Assembly (NCBI RefSeq): GCF_028554725.1
Contig: NC_071671.1
Coordinates: 18,971,501 to 19,035,500 of the forward strand
DNA from: Zeugodacus cucurbitae
Taxonomy: Eukaryota > Arthropoda > Insecta > Diptera > Tephritidae
Reading direction: 5' to 3'
Length of the DNA: 64,000 bases
Each line of letters opens with the position of its first letter. Position 1 is the first letter of the stretch. Positions 49,268-61,695 of the stretch are shown one piece after another. The notes under the pieces are model-generated. The model saw only the letters and a program-made list of their open reading frames with translations, was not told the origin of the DNA and searched no databases. A program made the translations under genes and the position numbers.

Positions 49268-52200
49268 GCCGTGTGTTGTGTTGCATGTGAAGTGCATAGT
49301 GTTAATGCACGAAGTTGAGCTAGTTATACATACATTCATACATATATCATGCGATATATATGCATATATTTTTTTTTGCGACTTGTAATGTAATGTAAAA
49401 GTGAAAAAAAACCAATACTATAGGGTTTTAACATAAAGAAACAAACAAAATATGCAGAATATAATGATGCTAAGGGAAATTAAACAATAACTGTGTAAAA
49501 AATACAAAAATATATAGAGAAACTGAAACAAAAAGGCAAACAAATAATTAATTAAGTAACCAAGCAACAAATCTGCAACTTTTATGCAAAGAAATATATT
49601 AACTGTACTATATGAAGCAACAATTAACGCTCTAATGAACTGTATGTGTTGTTAATGATGAACAATGTGCGCGATTTTTTGTTTTGCTTCAAATTTGTTT
49701 ACCTCTCAACACCGTTACTGCATATGTAATTAGCAGAATTTTTTTTATTATTATTTTATATTACAAATTGATTATAGTTTATGCGTTGTTTTATTTACTT
49801 GAGCTGCTATTTGTAATAAATAATAAAAAACGTAAATATTTGAAATTTACTGATGAAATCATGATATACGTTTGCACTGCATTTTATTTAATTTTTCGAT
49901 TATGTTATTAAAAGCAAAAACAACAAATAACTACATGTATTTTGATGTATTTCAAAATGTTGAGATTTCTGTAGTGAGATTAAAGCGTTGATGTGGCATT
50001 AGTTACATTGAATGTTTAATAATAATAATAAAAACGAAATACAAAAACAAAAATACATGAAAAAATACAAACATACAATTAAACTGTATAAATTAAGTTA
50101 ATAAATAATCAGGTTTAACACAAAAACAATTGCTGAATTTCATTTGTGTACTAGTGGCCGTCGAAACTCGCCCAACAAGTGTACGAGCTGTGCGAAAGCA
50201 CGTTGTTTGTAGTTTTGAAAACTAAATTATGAAAATTAACATTTTAGCAGCCAACCAGTATTTGATTTTAGTGAATTTTTTACGGCGTTTACGCAGGAAA
50301 AAAGTGCGTTTTTGTGTTTATTAGAAAACTATTAAATATTAACTGCGCTTTTTTAAATTACGAAATATTAAATGTGTTTCTTTGAAATGTATTAAATATT
50401 ATACTTCGTTTTTTAAACTTTAAATGCGCTTTATTATGTTGAAAATATATAATTGCTGCAAGTTGTACAATTCGGTATTACGGCTGTTAGCTTTACGCTT
50501 TTTTTTAGTGAAAATGGGTTTTTGAGTTATCTCATTTTTGCTGTAAACGCGTCCAAAAACCTGTATTTGGAATATTTTACTGCTGCTATTTTCAGTTTTT
50601 CGAAATTATCACACATTTCTCAAGTTTTTGCTTAAATTATAAATTTCTGTTTACAAAAACAATAATAAATATTAAAAGTTATGATTAATCGACGGGATTT
50701 TACTCAACTACATGAGATCTGCAACAAACTTACTAGAAATTTAATTGTAGGCATGCATAAATATGTTGTAATATCTTAAAATGGCTTAAGTCGATTTAAC
50801 TTAATATTAAAAAATTAGAATTTTCCTGAGCAGCGCATAGAAGGTTAAATTAAATTTTAGCAATAAATATTATTTATTATTGTTAAACAAATTTAATTAT
50901 TTATTATATTTATTTTGTATTATTCAAAACATTCTTTTGTAGTATTTAAATATATTTGTATTTTTTATATTTTTTTATTTTTATTTTATTTATTTTTATT
51001 TTATTTTTTTTTATATATTTTTATTTTTTTTTTGTTTTTATATATACTTTATATTTTCTCTTTTTATATTCAATTAAATATTTTTTTATAAAATTGTGTT
51101 TTATACATTTTATTTATTTTAAACTCATTTTTAGCGCACACATACAAAAATATCCATATATATATAAATATATCCATAGCTAACCTGCCCTTTTAGTAGC
51201 ATTGTTAAATAACTAATAAATATAATTAAAATATCCTTATTGTAAATTTTATAAATGAAATGAAATCTACAATCTTCCAAACTGGTTTAAACCCGTAAAG
51301 GCACATACATACATATATTTAACAATATCTACCAAAATACAATAAAATTAAGTTTTTAAAAGATAAAAATGTGTGTAAGAAAATACTAATGCGAAAACAA
51401 TTAAAAATGTACATATATTAAAAATAAATAAATAAAGTATATAAAAAGAAAAAAGTTAATAAAAAAATTATAATAATATAATAAAGAAATAAATAAAAAA
51501 AATTAGTAAAAGTTAAGAAAAATTTTTGAAATATTTTTTATTTAACTCATAAAGTGAGAGAGAGAATGTCTAAAAATAGAGCGATTAATAATAAATGCCT
51601 AGAAATAGCAAAAAATAGAGCTTTTAATAATAAATATAATTTTAACTAATTACCAATTAAACACTTAAAAAAAAATAATTAAAATAATCAAATAATGCAG
51701 CCTATATGTTGTATAAACTCCAAAAATCATTATAAAATATAAAAGATCTATATTTTAATATTAAATTAATATAAATGTAATTAAATAAGCAATTAAGTGG
51801 CTATGTCATAAATATTAGTAAATAAAACATTAACCATAATTATATAAAAAAAAAACATAAAACCAAAATATACAAATTATTATAAATATAAAATTTATTG
51901 ATTATGTCTGCATGTAAATTACTTTAAGCTTACAAAATTAAGAAAAAAAATATCAAATATAAATTTTTATGTGTGTATATAGAAGTAAATGAAACACCAA
52001 ACAACACTAAACTAATTATTTAATAACTACAAGTCTGTGTGAGTGAAATAAAAATAAAATTAAAAATTAAAATATTTAGTAAAAACGAACAAACAAACTA
52101 TAATCATAATTTTAAGCATAAATAAGTCAAATTTTTGTATTTGTAACAAAAAACAAAATAATTATATATGTATGCATATATTAAATAAAAGAAACTATAT

Positions 52201-52720
52201 ATAAAAAGACAAAAAACAACAATAAAAAATCTCATTAAAAAAATTCCTCAAAGCAAGTCCAAATGTTAATGCTGTTGCGTTAAAATTCTATGTTTTACCA
52301 AAATGTTATAAATTATTAAAACAATGACAGAAAATATTTAAGAAGAAATAAAAAATAAAATAATGACTTATTTGTTTATAAAAGATTTGTTTTTATTTAA
52401 ATTAGCGTATTTTGCACATTCACTTCGGTGTTTGTTTACTCAAGTGTCGTTGACATGCTTTGTTGTTGTTATTATTATTGTAGACAAGCACCGCTACTAT
52501 TTGCCGTTACTCATCGCGCAATAAGTATTGTATGTGGCTAGTCGACGGTAGATGTCGCTATGCATAGTATTAACCTTTAGGTGGTACCTTGCTCCCTTGG
52601 TGGCCAAATATGGCTTCAAAAGAGAGCTAAGTAAAAATTATTGCTTTCTTCATCGCTTATAGATTTATTATTTTGCCTAAACAATTATTAACCCACGAAA
52701 TGTTGTTGTTGTAATGAAAC
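49268..52720. other. fl(2)d 3' UTR and extremely A+T-rich downstream DNA
   Basis: The first part is probably the 3' UTR; many AATAAA words (for example near 49816) prevent picking one polyadenylation site. 50950-51130 is almost pure T/A with a strand-biased T run. The rest to about 52.4 kb is A-rich with few G or C. The open frame at 50956 (75 codons, almost only Phe, Tyr, Leu and Ile) is a composition artefact. Confidence 0.6.
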
Positions 52721-55700
52721 TTTGTCTAGAAAGTGCTATTTCTTGTTTGTAAAAATGTCACCTAACGGTTGTTCCAGGAAATTGTCTGTTTCCGCGAGAT
52801 CGGGACACCGAAGTGAAACAATTTGTATATTCAAAATGCTAGAAAGTGTTTGGAGTATTGGGGGGACTCATTCGAATTTAGATAGGGGTTCCAGAAAAAT
52901 CGAGATAGAGATTAACGTGAAAGGGATAGGACGTGCAGCTTTCAGAATCATTTGATCCATTTGGGTTGAGTTTGATTTAGTAAAACATTGGGTCCAAAAG
53001 GGCATACAGAATTCTTGGAAAAATTGCTCCGTTACAGATGGTCTGTGATCTTTGGGATCTAGATCAAATTAGATCCATGCCGAATTTAGAAGATGTTTAA
53101 CTTGGGAATTATCGGTGGTACTAACCGTGTTGCAGAAATCATCTCGAGCTCTAAATGACAAATTATTCGATAGTCGGATGTCATAAGATGGGTTGTCATG
53201 GAATGGGATATGAAGATTCTAGTAAGAATTTTGACAAGTGATTGTATGTGGTCGGGAAAGATTCTTGGACAGATACTCATTTCGAAATCTATTTTCTGCG
53301 AAATCGGTGAAAGCTATGGTGGATGAGTGCAGACAGAAACAGTGTTGTAGCTAATTCTAAAGTGGTTAAGATAAGTCACATAAACTTGAGGAACACAATA
53401 CTTCAATAACTGCATATCATTAACGAACTTTGAAAGACCTCCTAGGTTGCTGTAACGATGTTCGATCTGTGCCTTTAAAACTTTGAATATGTTTTAGTTG
53501 CGCATTTTGGACTTCACATCTCCGAACTCGACAGCTGTATGTAAAAAATGTACACGTAGAACACCATCTACCTCTCTCCGCTCTGTCTATAAACGTTGAA
53601 AGTGAACTTGATGTCTCTTGCTTCACTTGAAGTTCAAGGTTATAATCGAGAGCGGCGCCATTGTATTTTCGGACGCAGCTGTTGCTGTTCGTTGACTAAA
53701 TGGTCAAGGTTGCTTCGGGTCAAAAACACAGTCTTCGTTGTTTTTTTAACAACTAAAACAACAAATTCACAAAGATTATAGCAGCAGTCATAACTAAAGC
53801 TCAAAATGACATTGAACAAGGCTGTCGCTGTTACTTAGCGGGCCAGGCGGTTCGGTATGCACCTGTCGACAGGTGGATAAAGAGTTGGTTGTGGGATAAC
53901 ATACAGCCAATTGAAATAGTGCGAAGCATTTCGAATATACATTTAATACCAATACCGTTTTTCTTATCCTTTACTAAATTGCAAAGGTCAAAATCTTTAA
54001 AGTATCTCTTGCCAAGTTGCACTTCACTTTCTTTTAATCCCAGACACTTTTTATTGGCAACAAAGTCATAAATTATGTGGCCACGTGGGAGTCGCGCCGA
54101 AGTGAAAATGAGCAACAAAGTCGAGAAGAGAAAAAAAAACAATAAATAAAAGCGCGTCTAAAACTTCAAGTGCAGCTGCAGCACAGAAACTCATTAAAAG
54201 TAAAAGTAAAAGGATAATAAAAAGGGATGGTCAATACGGAAAAGTGAATGAAATCTCAGAAGTCTAGAGAGATTTTATTAAGTGGTGGTGCATATCCACA
54301 TATTAGTAGTACTACTGCTTTCATAGTAAATATATGAACATATTGCTTAGGTTTCACTGCACTTTAAGAGCCAATTGAATATTTCTATTTTTTTATTGCA
54401 ATATCCGTATGAAAAAATAAGTTTTTAGAAGCTTTCACTAAAGTTCTTCGAGCTTTCACAAAAAAAAAAAATAATGTCCTATGAAATTGACAAACATTTC
54501 TTCCCGTAAAATAACATTGATAACATATACTCCAGTTGAGAAAATATTGTATATTTACATATTGAGAGCTTTCATACAAAATGTTAAGCTTTCATGTAGG
54601 TTCACTTTTCACAAATGGTTATAAGTTAAATACTCTTTCTTCGCACTAGAATGTAAATTTTTAGAAAAAATTGCTTTCATAAACTTTTCTATTCTGAACT
54701 TTATAAAGCTTTTGGCTTGGTTACCGTAGTAACCAGTATTTGAAAATAAAATCTTCATAGTTTAAGTACAACGTTACAATGTTAACGGCTGATAATTCTA
54801 ATATGAGAATAATATTTAACTGAGTAAAATAACTTCAGAGCTTTCACTACAAACGGTGTGATTTTGATTTCAAATATGAAGCCTAAAATAGATAAATAGA
54901 AACAAAGTAGGGTATAGTAAATATCAGGAAGTTTTACGAAACACCAAACTCGCATTCAAGGTTTTTACCTTACCTCGAAAGCTTTGTTTCAACAATTTTA
55001 ACTTTTTTCAAGAATTAAGCTCAGAGTCGCCTGATGCAATAATTTTGCTTTAAGAATTAAGATTAAGAACACTTTACTATTAAGCTCAAAGCTCAAAAGT
55101 GGACCTAGCATCTTTACAGAAAAAAGCTTTACTGAAACGGAAATATGTTTCAGGGAGCTTAATGTTTTTAAAAAGTAGCTTGTATACATCAACGAAAGAA
55201 ATGCACAACTTTTGAAATATTTAGAAGCTTTTCCCGAAAAAGCTTTAAAACTTAATAAGTAGAGCTTTTAAAACTAAAAGCTTTGCATTAACAAAAATTA
55301 TAATTTTCATAAACATACGAATTTTCGTAAGAATGGCGTACATGAAACTCTGATTAACATCACTGATCGTAAGCTATATTTTCCTCAAAACTTGTAAATT
55401 ATATAAAAACACGTTTGATCCATTTCATTTTATTTTTTTATTTATTCGTAAAGAGTTTGAACATTTTAAATACTGCATATAAAAAAATTAAAATGAATAT
55501 TATTATTTTTCATTCGTTTCGAAAAATATATGAGAACTACGCTGTATATATTAGTTAAAAAATACATATAAAAAAATTTCAATACTAAAAAAAATACATA
55601 ATTAAAAATTAAACTAATGATAAAAATTCGATGGATTTAAACAAAAAGTTTTTACAAATAAAGTTTATACTCCAAAAAACAATAATTTCATTTCATCGCT

Positions 55701-55911
55701 TGATCGTTGTCTCATCTTCATGCAGGAGGGGGGAGGCAGTGTTAATTTATTGTTGTTGTTGTGGCAGTTGCTGTAGCATTAATTGCAATTAAGTGGTGAG
55801 TGGGCGTGAGAGCAGGTGAGTGAGTGAACTGTGTGTATGTTTATGTGCGTGCGTGCAAGAGAGTGTGCTTCCGGCGCTCCAACATCATCATCATCAACAT
55901 CATGTGCTCCC
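52721..55911. other. Intergenic DNA, part of it less A+T-rich
   Basis: From about 52.7 to 54.2 kb base composition is more balanced than to the left, with no recognisable protein frame. It may include old mobile DNA, but nothing could be named. From about 54.4 kb the AGCTTT-rich block begins. Confidence 0.4.
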
Positions 55912-56945
55912 TCAATATTTGTAGCCGGGCCGACCGCCGGGGCCCTGTGGATATTGTGGCTCACCCTCGTAGCTAACATCCGCATGGTAGCCAGTCTTCC
56001 AGTCGGCCGTATAGCGTACGATCTGTGTGCGACCATCGGGCAGTGCAACGCGATATTCACCGGTCACCACATCACCATTGCTCGAAGCTTTGTGGGCATA
56101 ATCGTTGGCGGTCTCAACATCATTGACGGCGTACTCGAAGTCGAATGGCATGCCGGGAACGTGAACGTGACCCTGTGTTGAAAAAAAGTGTAAATGATTA
56201 ATACTGAAATTACGAAAAGCTTTTAGGTGGTACTTAAAAAGCCTTCATTGAAAGCTTTATGTTAATGAAATACGTGAGAAAAGTGAATTGAAAATATTTA
56301 TGATATGAAATTTATGAAGAAATTCGCTCAGTTCTAGCCTATTTTAAGTTAAAGTTCTTGCAAAGCTTTCGGTTTTTGCTTTTTCATTTTAATTTTTTGG
56401 AAGCTCAAGATTTATTGTATTTTCATTAAACTTTCCATTAATTTTTATTAACTGTATATTGAAAGAATTTAATAAAGCTAAATTTGTATCAACTGATAAA
56501 GCTTTCGTGGACTATTTTTGGAGAAATCCAATACAGTGGAAGCTCTAACTTATTAAATTTTATTAAATTATTTTATTTTCACAAAAATTCATAGAGCTGG
56601 AAAAAAGCTTTTGCTAAGAAACTATACAGTTTTCTGAATATACAATGAAAGCTTAAAGCTCAAATTATTCAATTACATTTTTTTAAATTCGTTTTTATTA
56701 GTTTATTAAATTAATGTATGTTCGCAAAAAAAATCTTAGACTTAAAAGCTTGCTAATGCTCTTGCTAAGAAACTGAAAAGCTTTTTGAATATGCAATAAA
56801 AGCTTAAAGCTCAAATTATTCAATCAAAATACATTTTTATAAGAGTATAGTAAATATGTTTACTTACGGGCTCACCGGGTCCAGGTGGTGAAGGACGTTG
56901 TGGGCCTGGTGGGCGTGGTCCAGGACCGGATGGGGTTCCAGGCCG
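55912..56945 (-). CDS. RR-type cuticle protein (pro-resilin-like), 5' part not found
   Basis: Two joined exons, 56945-56868 and 56172-55912, intron between codons. They give 112 residues ending in GRPGYKY. The first exon is a Pro/Gly linker (SGPGPRPPGPQRPSPPGPG). The second holds a chitin-binding Rebers-Riddiford domain (chitin_bind_4): FEYAVNDVETANDYAHKASS, GDVVTGEYRVALPDGRTQIV, RYTADWKTGYHADVSYEGEP. The pattern G-x(7-8)-[PE]-DGRTQIVxYTAD with aromatic residues fits the RR-2 side. Such proteins bind chitin in the extracellular cuticle; the Gly/Pro linker recalls resilin-like elastic proteins. No signal-peptide exon was identified upstream on the minus strand, so the model is partial at its 5' end. 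Confidence 0.85.
56611..56838. repeat. Two spaced copies of a 70-bp segment
   Basis: TTGCTAAGAAACT...GAATAT-CAAT-AAAGCTTAAAGCTCAAATTATTCAAT occurs at 56611-56680 and again at 56762-56830 (offset about 151 bp), with moderate divergence. It lies in the intron of the cuticle-protein gene. Confidence 0.8.
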
Positions 56946-58549
56946 CTAAAAATATGCAAAGTAAAAATATTTTTTTTTTTTAGTTTAGGAATTTGTTTTA
57001 AATGATTAAAAAAGATAAAAATGAAAAACAATATTGACTAACAACTTCCGTTATACCGTTCAAATTCTAAAAGTCTTTGAAAAATAGTCTGTGCTTGCCA
57101 TCCAATTAATGGTCTTGATAATATTAATATTTGAATGTTTGAAGTATACCATTCTCAAATCTCAGTGGTCTTAAATTTCGGGTGCAAGTCAAAAGTTAAG
57201 CTTTTAATATTATAATTATAATAATATTATTATTAATATTATATTATAATATATATGTTATAATTATATTATAAATATTAAGGCGAATTATAAGGGAAGC
57301 AAGAGCTGGCTCTCGTGCTTGCGAAGAAGCGAATACATCATGGTATAGAAATTGTTCCAGTTGAAGATCTTTGCTATTTCTATGATGAATGATACTGTCC
57401 ATTTCCACCTTGAAACGATTTATGAGGTTTTCTAAACCAATTCCAAGGTTGCCAGGAAACTATTTTCACTCTGTTGTAAAGCTATCGATTAACTGAAAAT
57501 TAATCTTAGGGTACATCTGTAATTTCCCATAGACGTTTAACTTTACAGTAAAAGCTTTGAAGGAACCCATTTCCAAGTTATTCAAAGTACCTAGTAAGAG
57601 CTTTTTATTCTCAATTAATTTTGACCTCATCGCAGATCAGTTATTTCCAAATAACCTTCTACAACTTTGGAATTTTCGAAAGCTAAATTCTCAAAAAGCT
57701 CCAACAAACACCTGAAAAGCTCTACCAAAATTATGTAACACACTCCAAAGTAAATGCCACAACTGCGAGCCCTAAAAGGTATTTCACAGTCAAATTAGAA
57801 ATGCCAACAGTGACCAGTGGCACAAACAGACGCCACACTACAACAAAAACAACAACAACAGTGACTGGATGGCTGTAAGTAAGGCAGGCGAGCACCCATT
57901 TTCGGCGGTGAGTGAGGTGACCCAAAATGACAGGCAAAGTCAACATGTATGCCAAATGGAGAAGCGGTGATCAAATAGTGTTGGGATTTTAGCAGTGCTC
58001 AACAACAACGAAAGTAACAACAATATGAAATGTGTCGTAGGCGAATGGCGACATTCAATTGCCGTACGTACGTTTGCCACAATTTGCGGCAATTGCAGTG
58101 CAAATTCAATGCGAAATGCGACAACGGGCGAAAAATGCCGGTTACAGCAGCGCAGCGCCCAAAGAATCGCAGTGGAAGAGAAGCAACAATTTTTTTTTTT
58201 TTTCATTTTTCGCTCTGCTGTTTTTCTGGCTTAGAAACCGGAGGTGCGGCTTTGCGCGCATTCGAAAAGAATGCCGTTGCCGCCAATATGCAAGTGGCTG
58301 GAGGTGAGCGTACATAAATACATATGTGCTCGTGTCGCTGGTGTAGGTTGCTAGCCTAAGGTACTGTAGATCGCAGTAAGCGTATGTGCAGTTAACGGTG
58401 TGCGGGTGTAGCGGCGGCGCTGCTGCTGTCAGCCAGCAGGTTGTTGCAAGCCACTTTAGGCCACGATCGGCCGCCTCAAAAGTAAGCTCGCTTGCTGGCA
58501 AGCTGTAGCTTCAGAAATACAAAAAAAAAAAACAAGTAAGGAAAGGCTA
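56946..58549. other. Upstream flank or intron of the cuticle-protein gene
   Basis: No exon was confirmed. 57190-57285 is a palindromic TAATAT-type A+T repeat. From 57.8 kb composition becomes more balanced, with open frames on both strands but no recognisable domain. A minus-strand hydrophobic stretch near 57740-57790 (LLGLAVVAFT) resembles part of a signal peptide but lacks a start codon and convincing splice sites. Confidence 0.4.
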
Positions 58550-58550
58550 A

Positions 58551-59270
58551 GTTCGGGTGCAACCGAACATTTTATACTCTCGCAAATTATTTAGAGATTT
58601 ACCTATATTTTCGGTGAAAATTTTTCCTTAGGCACTGAGTTCTTCATGTTTGATATCAGGTGCCTTGAAAAGTCATGGTCCGATTTTGACATTTTTTCCA
58701 CAAGTGATGTCACAGCTCAAATACAGTATTTGTATAAAGTTTTATTTCGCTATCTTCATTGGTTCCTTATGTATATCTTATAAAGTGAAAGAATCAGAAG
58801 GATTCAAAATTGAGTTATATGGGAAGTAGGCGTAGTTGTGAACCGATTTCGCCCATATTCCACCAGTATCATCAGGGTGTCAAGAAAATATTATATACCG
58901 AATTTAATTGAAATCTGTCGGTTTCTGTTCTGTCTCTTTATGTGTTTTTGGTTATCGCCATTTTGTGGACGTGGCAGTGGTCCGATTCCGCCTATTTTCG
59001 AACTTAACCTTCTTATGGTGCCAAGGAATACGTGTTCCAAGTTTCATTAAGATATCTCAATTTTTACTCAAGTTACAGCTTGCACGGACGGACGGATGGA
59101 CGGACGGACGGACAGACAGACATCCGGATTTGAACTTTACTCGTCACCCTGATCACTTTGGTATGTATAACCCTATATCTAACTCGTTTAGTTTTAGGAC
59201 TTACAAACAACCGTTATGTGGACAAAACTATAATACTCTCATTAGCAACTTTTGTTGCGAGAGTATAAAA
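58551..59270. mobile_element. TIR-bounded dispersed element of unknown class
   Basis: Perfect 16-bp inverted repeats TTTTATACTCTCGCAA (58570-58585) and TTGCGAGAGTATAAAA (59255-59270) close an element of about 0.7 kb. Just outside the left repeat lies the palindrome GTTCGG-GTGCAA-CCGAAC (58551-58568). Near the right end is a GGAC/GGACAGAC microsatellite (about 59085-59120) followed by CATCCGGATTTGAACTTTAC and a sub-terminal hairpin. From general knowledge, very similar sequence is common in fly genomes, but I cannot name its family. No intact ORF longer than 172 codons is present and none looks like a transposase, so it is probably non-autonomous. Confidence 0.75.
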
Positions 59271-60937
59271 AATAATAATAACAACAACAATAACATTGAC
59301 AACTGTTCTTTTGCTAGCAATCCGTCCGTTAGCCCTGCTGATAGTCGCTGTGTCAGCTCTGTTGCATGGCTGTCTGCGTTGACTGACTGTTTGGCTCTCT
59401 GTCTGTACGCTTGTACGCAAGGCTGACTGTCTGGCAGCAGTTTTTATTGTTATTTTTGCTATTTTTTATTGTTTTTATTGTTGTTCTTCGTCATGTTGTG
59501 TTGCCAGCTGTTTTTTGCCGTTGGTCGCTTTAATTTAAAGTTCAAGAGTTTTTGTGGCACGTCGTGATGTGCGCTGGTGCGGGTCGCGAGTGTGCTATTT
59601 CGCTTATTGTTGTAGTTACTATTATTATTGTTGTTTTTGCTACCGCTTTGCACTTAACTAAGTATTGACGTGCTTGTGCTAGGCGACTGTGGCTTATGGC
59701 TGCATATAAGCCAATTCTTAAACACAGCGTTGCATTTTTGGTTTAAAAAATTAAATTATTTTTTGTCAATGTTATTTTCAATTTCCTTTCTCGATTTTGT
59801 TCCTTTTTTATTTTCTCATCAGCTGTTTCTGCTTAAGACTTTTTGTTGCATTTTTGGTTTAAAAAATTAAATTATTTTTTGTCAATGTTATTTTCAATTT
59901 CCTTTCTCGATTTTGTTCCTTTTTTATTTTCTCATCAGCTGTTTCTGCTTAAGACTTCACTTTTCATGCCGCAACTATTTGCTTTCAATTTCTTCTATCA
60001 TTTCAACTTCTATTAATTGTTGTTGTTGTCATTGTTCTTTTTCGTATTTTGTTTGTTGTCTCTCACACGCCTTGCTCACACACACCTCGCAATGTCAAAG
60101 GTTCAAAAGACGGTGGTTCAAGTAATTTTGCAAGTATGATAATTGTTGTAGTTTTACAGCTGTTGTTGTTGTTGGTGTTATTGCTCTAGTGACTGCTAAA
60201 AAGGTCGAAAGTGGTTTCGCTAAATGCTTACTCGAAAAAAAAACACAAAAATTAAAAGTGGCACCATTAAACTGTGCTTCTTTCATTGGTGGAAGTGGGT
60301 GACTGAGGATTTTCCAAAGTTAGCTGCCGGTTCCATTGCTCAGACATATGACAATGCTTTTGAAAACTCTAGGGATTGCTTTTTTTAGGCTCGAAGTTAC
60401 TTTCCCGAGCGCTTACAAGACAAATAACGAGACAAGCAGGTCTGTTTCATGGGTTTCAAACTGTTCCACTTAAGAGTTATTTAAACCTACAGACTACAAA
60501 AGGGGTCAATAGAAGTAATCTCCAGAACCCTAATTAACTGGAAGTTTTCTTAATGTATCGATTTATGGTGTCTTCTGTTTATGACTACAAAAGATTCTCG
60601 CGTTGTCGAGAACCAGTATATAGAAACTAAAGATGATTGCTTCTAGAGGAAGCTTCTTTATCAATAACTATGTTTACATGTTAATGGGTAGATTTTCTTT
60701 AAAAGAATACACATTTCGGTAAGAGTACATATCCATATTTGTTTTTTTTTTTAATAGATGAGATTAAAAATGACATCCTCCGTAGAACGCAGATAGTTCC
60801 TTGGCAAAAGAACTTCTTTTCTCATTCGCGGTCTTAAACTTAGCTCGATGTTTTCCGGCGAATGGAGTTTTGAACTGATTCTGAATCACAAAAAGATTTT
60901 TCGAAAAGCTATTTTCATGACAGCGATAAGTCGGAAG
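59271..60937. other. Intergenic DNA with a fresh tandem duplication
   Basis: T/G-rich sequence with TTGTTG microsatellites. The tandem duplication at 59729 is listed separately. No gene was recognised. Confidence 0.45.
59729..59957. repeat. Near-perfect tandem duplication, 116-bp unit
   Basis: The segment from GTTGCATTTTTGGTTTAAAA to CATCAGCTGTTTCTGCTTAA and the following GACTT is present twice, starting at 59729 and 59845. I see no difference over about 112 bases, so the duplication is recent or homogenised. Confidence 0.93.
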
Positions 60938-61695
60938 TTTTTCCAGACTGGATAAAGAAGCGAAGCGTATGGGTCTGGTGGTGAACGAGGACAAGACGAA
61001 ATATCTCCTGTCATCAAACAAACAGTAAGCGCATTCGCGTCTTGGTTCCCACGTCACTGTTGACAGTCATAACTTTGAAGTTGTAGATAATTTCGTATAC
61101 CTAGGAACCAGCATTAACAGCAATAACGTCAGCCTGGAAATCCAACGCAGAATCACTCTTGCCAACAGGTGCTACTATGGACTAAGTAGGCAATTGAAAA
61201 GTAAAGTCCTCTCTCGACGAACAAAAACCAAACTCTACAAGTCTCTCATCATTCCCGTCTTACTTTACGGTGCAGAAACGTGGACGATGTCAACATCCGA
61301 TGAGACGGCACTAGGAGTTTTCGAGAGAAAGGTTTTGCGGAAGATTTATGGTCCCTTAAACATTGGCAACGGCGAATACCGCAGACGATGGAACGATGAG
61401 CTGTATGTGTTATTCGACGACATAGACATAGTCCAGCGAATAAAAAACAGCGGCTACACTGGGTAGGTCATGGTGTTCGAATAGATGAAAGTGCTCCAGC
61501 TCTGAAAGTATTCGATGCAGTACCCGCTGGTGGAAGCCGAGGAAGAGGGAGACCTCCACTCCGATGGAAGGACAAGGTGGAGAGGGATCTGTCTTCGCTT
61601 GGTATAACCAATTGGCGCCAAACTGCCAGAAGGAGGGATACGTGGCGCGCTGTTTTGGACTCGGCTATAACCGCGTAAGCGGTGTCTACTCCAGT
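60938..61695 (+). mobile_element. 5'-truncated, inactivated RTE-clade LINE copy
   Basis: Close relative of the intact RTE at 22610-25895. Matching starts at TTTTCCAGACTGGATAAAGAA, just after the reverse transcriptase catalytic block, and runs to the shared 3' end (GCTATAACCGCGTAAGCGGTG.CTAC.CCA). It is broken by an in-frame stop (AAACAGTAAGCG near 61020) and a one-base deletion near 61445 (AAAAACAGCGG where the intact copy has an extra G). The tail is (AAG)n, unlike the (AT)n tail of the intact copy. Despite the breaks identity is high, so it is younger than the copies at 8.6 and 17.8 kb. Confidence 0.9.

Larger units (their letters stand above)
54400..57720. repeat. Block enriched in the motif AGCTTT / AAAGCT
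   Basis: AGCTTT or its complement recurs some two dozen times (for example AAGCTTTCACTAAAG, GAGCTTTCACA, AAAGCTTTAAAAC, AAAGCTTAAAGCTCAAATT) in intergenic and intronic sequence around the cuticle-protein exons. Elsewhere in the window the motif is sparse. Some of it comes from a local duplication at 56611 and 56762. The meaning is unknown. Confidence 0.6.

Noticed and set aside
50956..51183. 75-codon Phe/Tyr/Leu-rich frame
   Set aside because: It lies in almost pure T/A low-complexity DNA; the composition explains it fully.
57731..57955. Hydrophobic minus-strand frame as signal-peptide exon of the cuticle gene
   Set aside because: The hydrophobic part lacks a nearby start codon, and no convincing donor links it in phase to the exon at 56945.
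59085..59120. GGAC repeats as a CRISPR-like array
   Set aside because: A simple microsatellite inside a dispersed fly element; no spacers, and a eukaryotic context.
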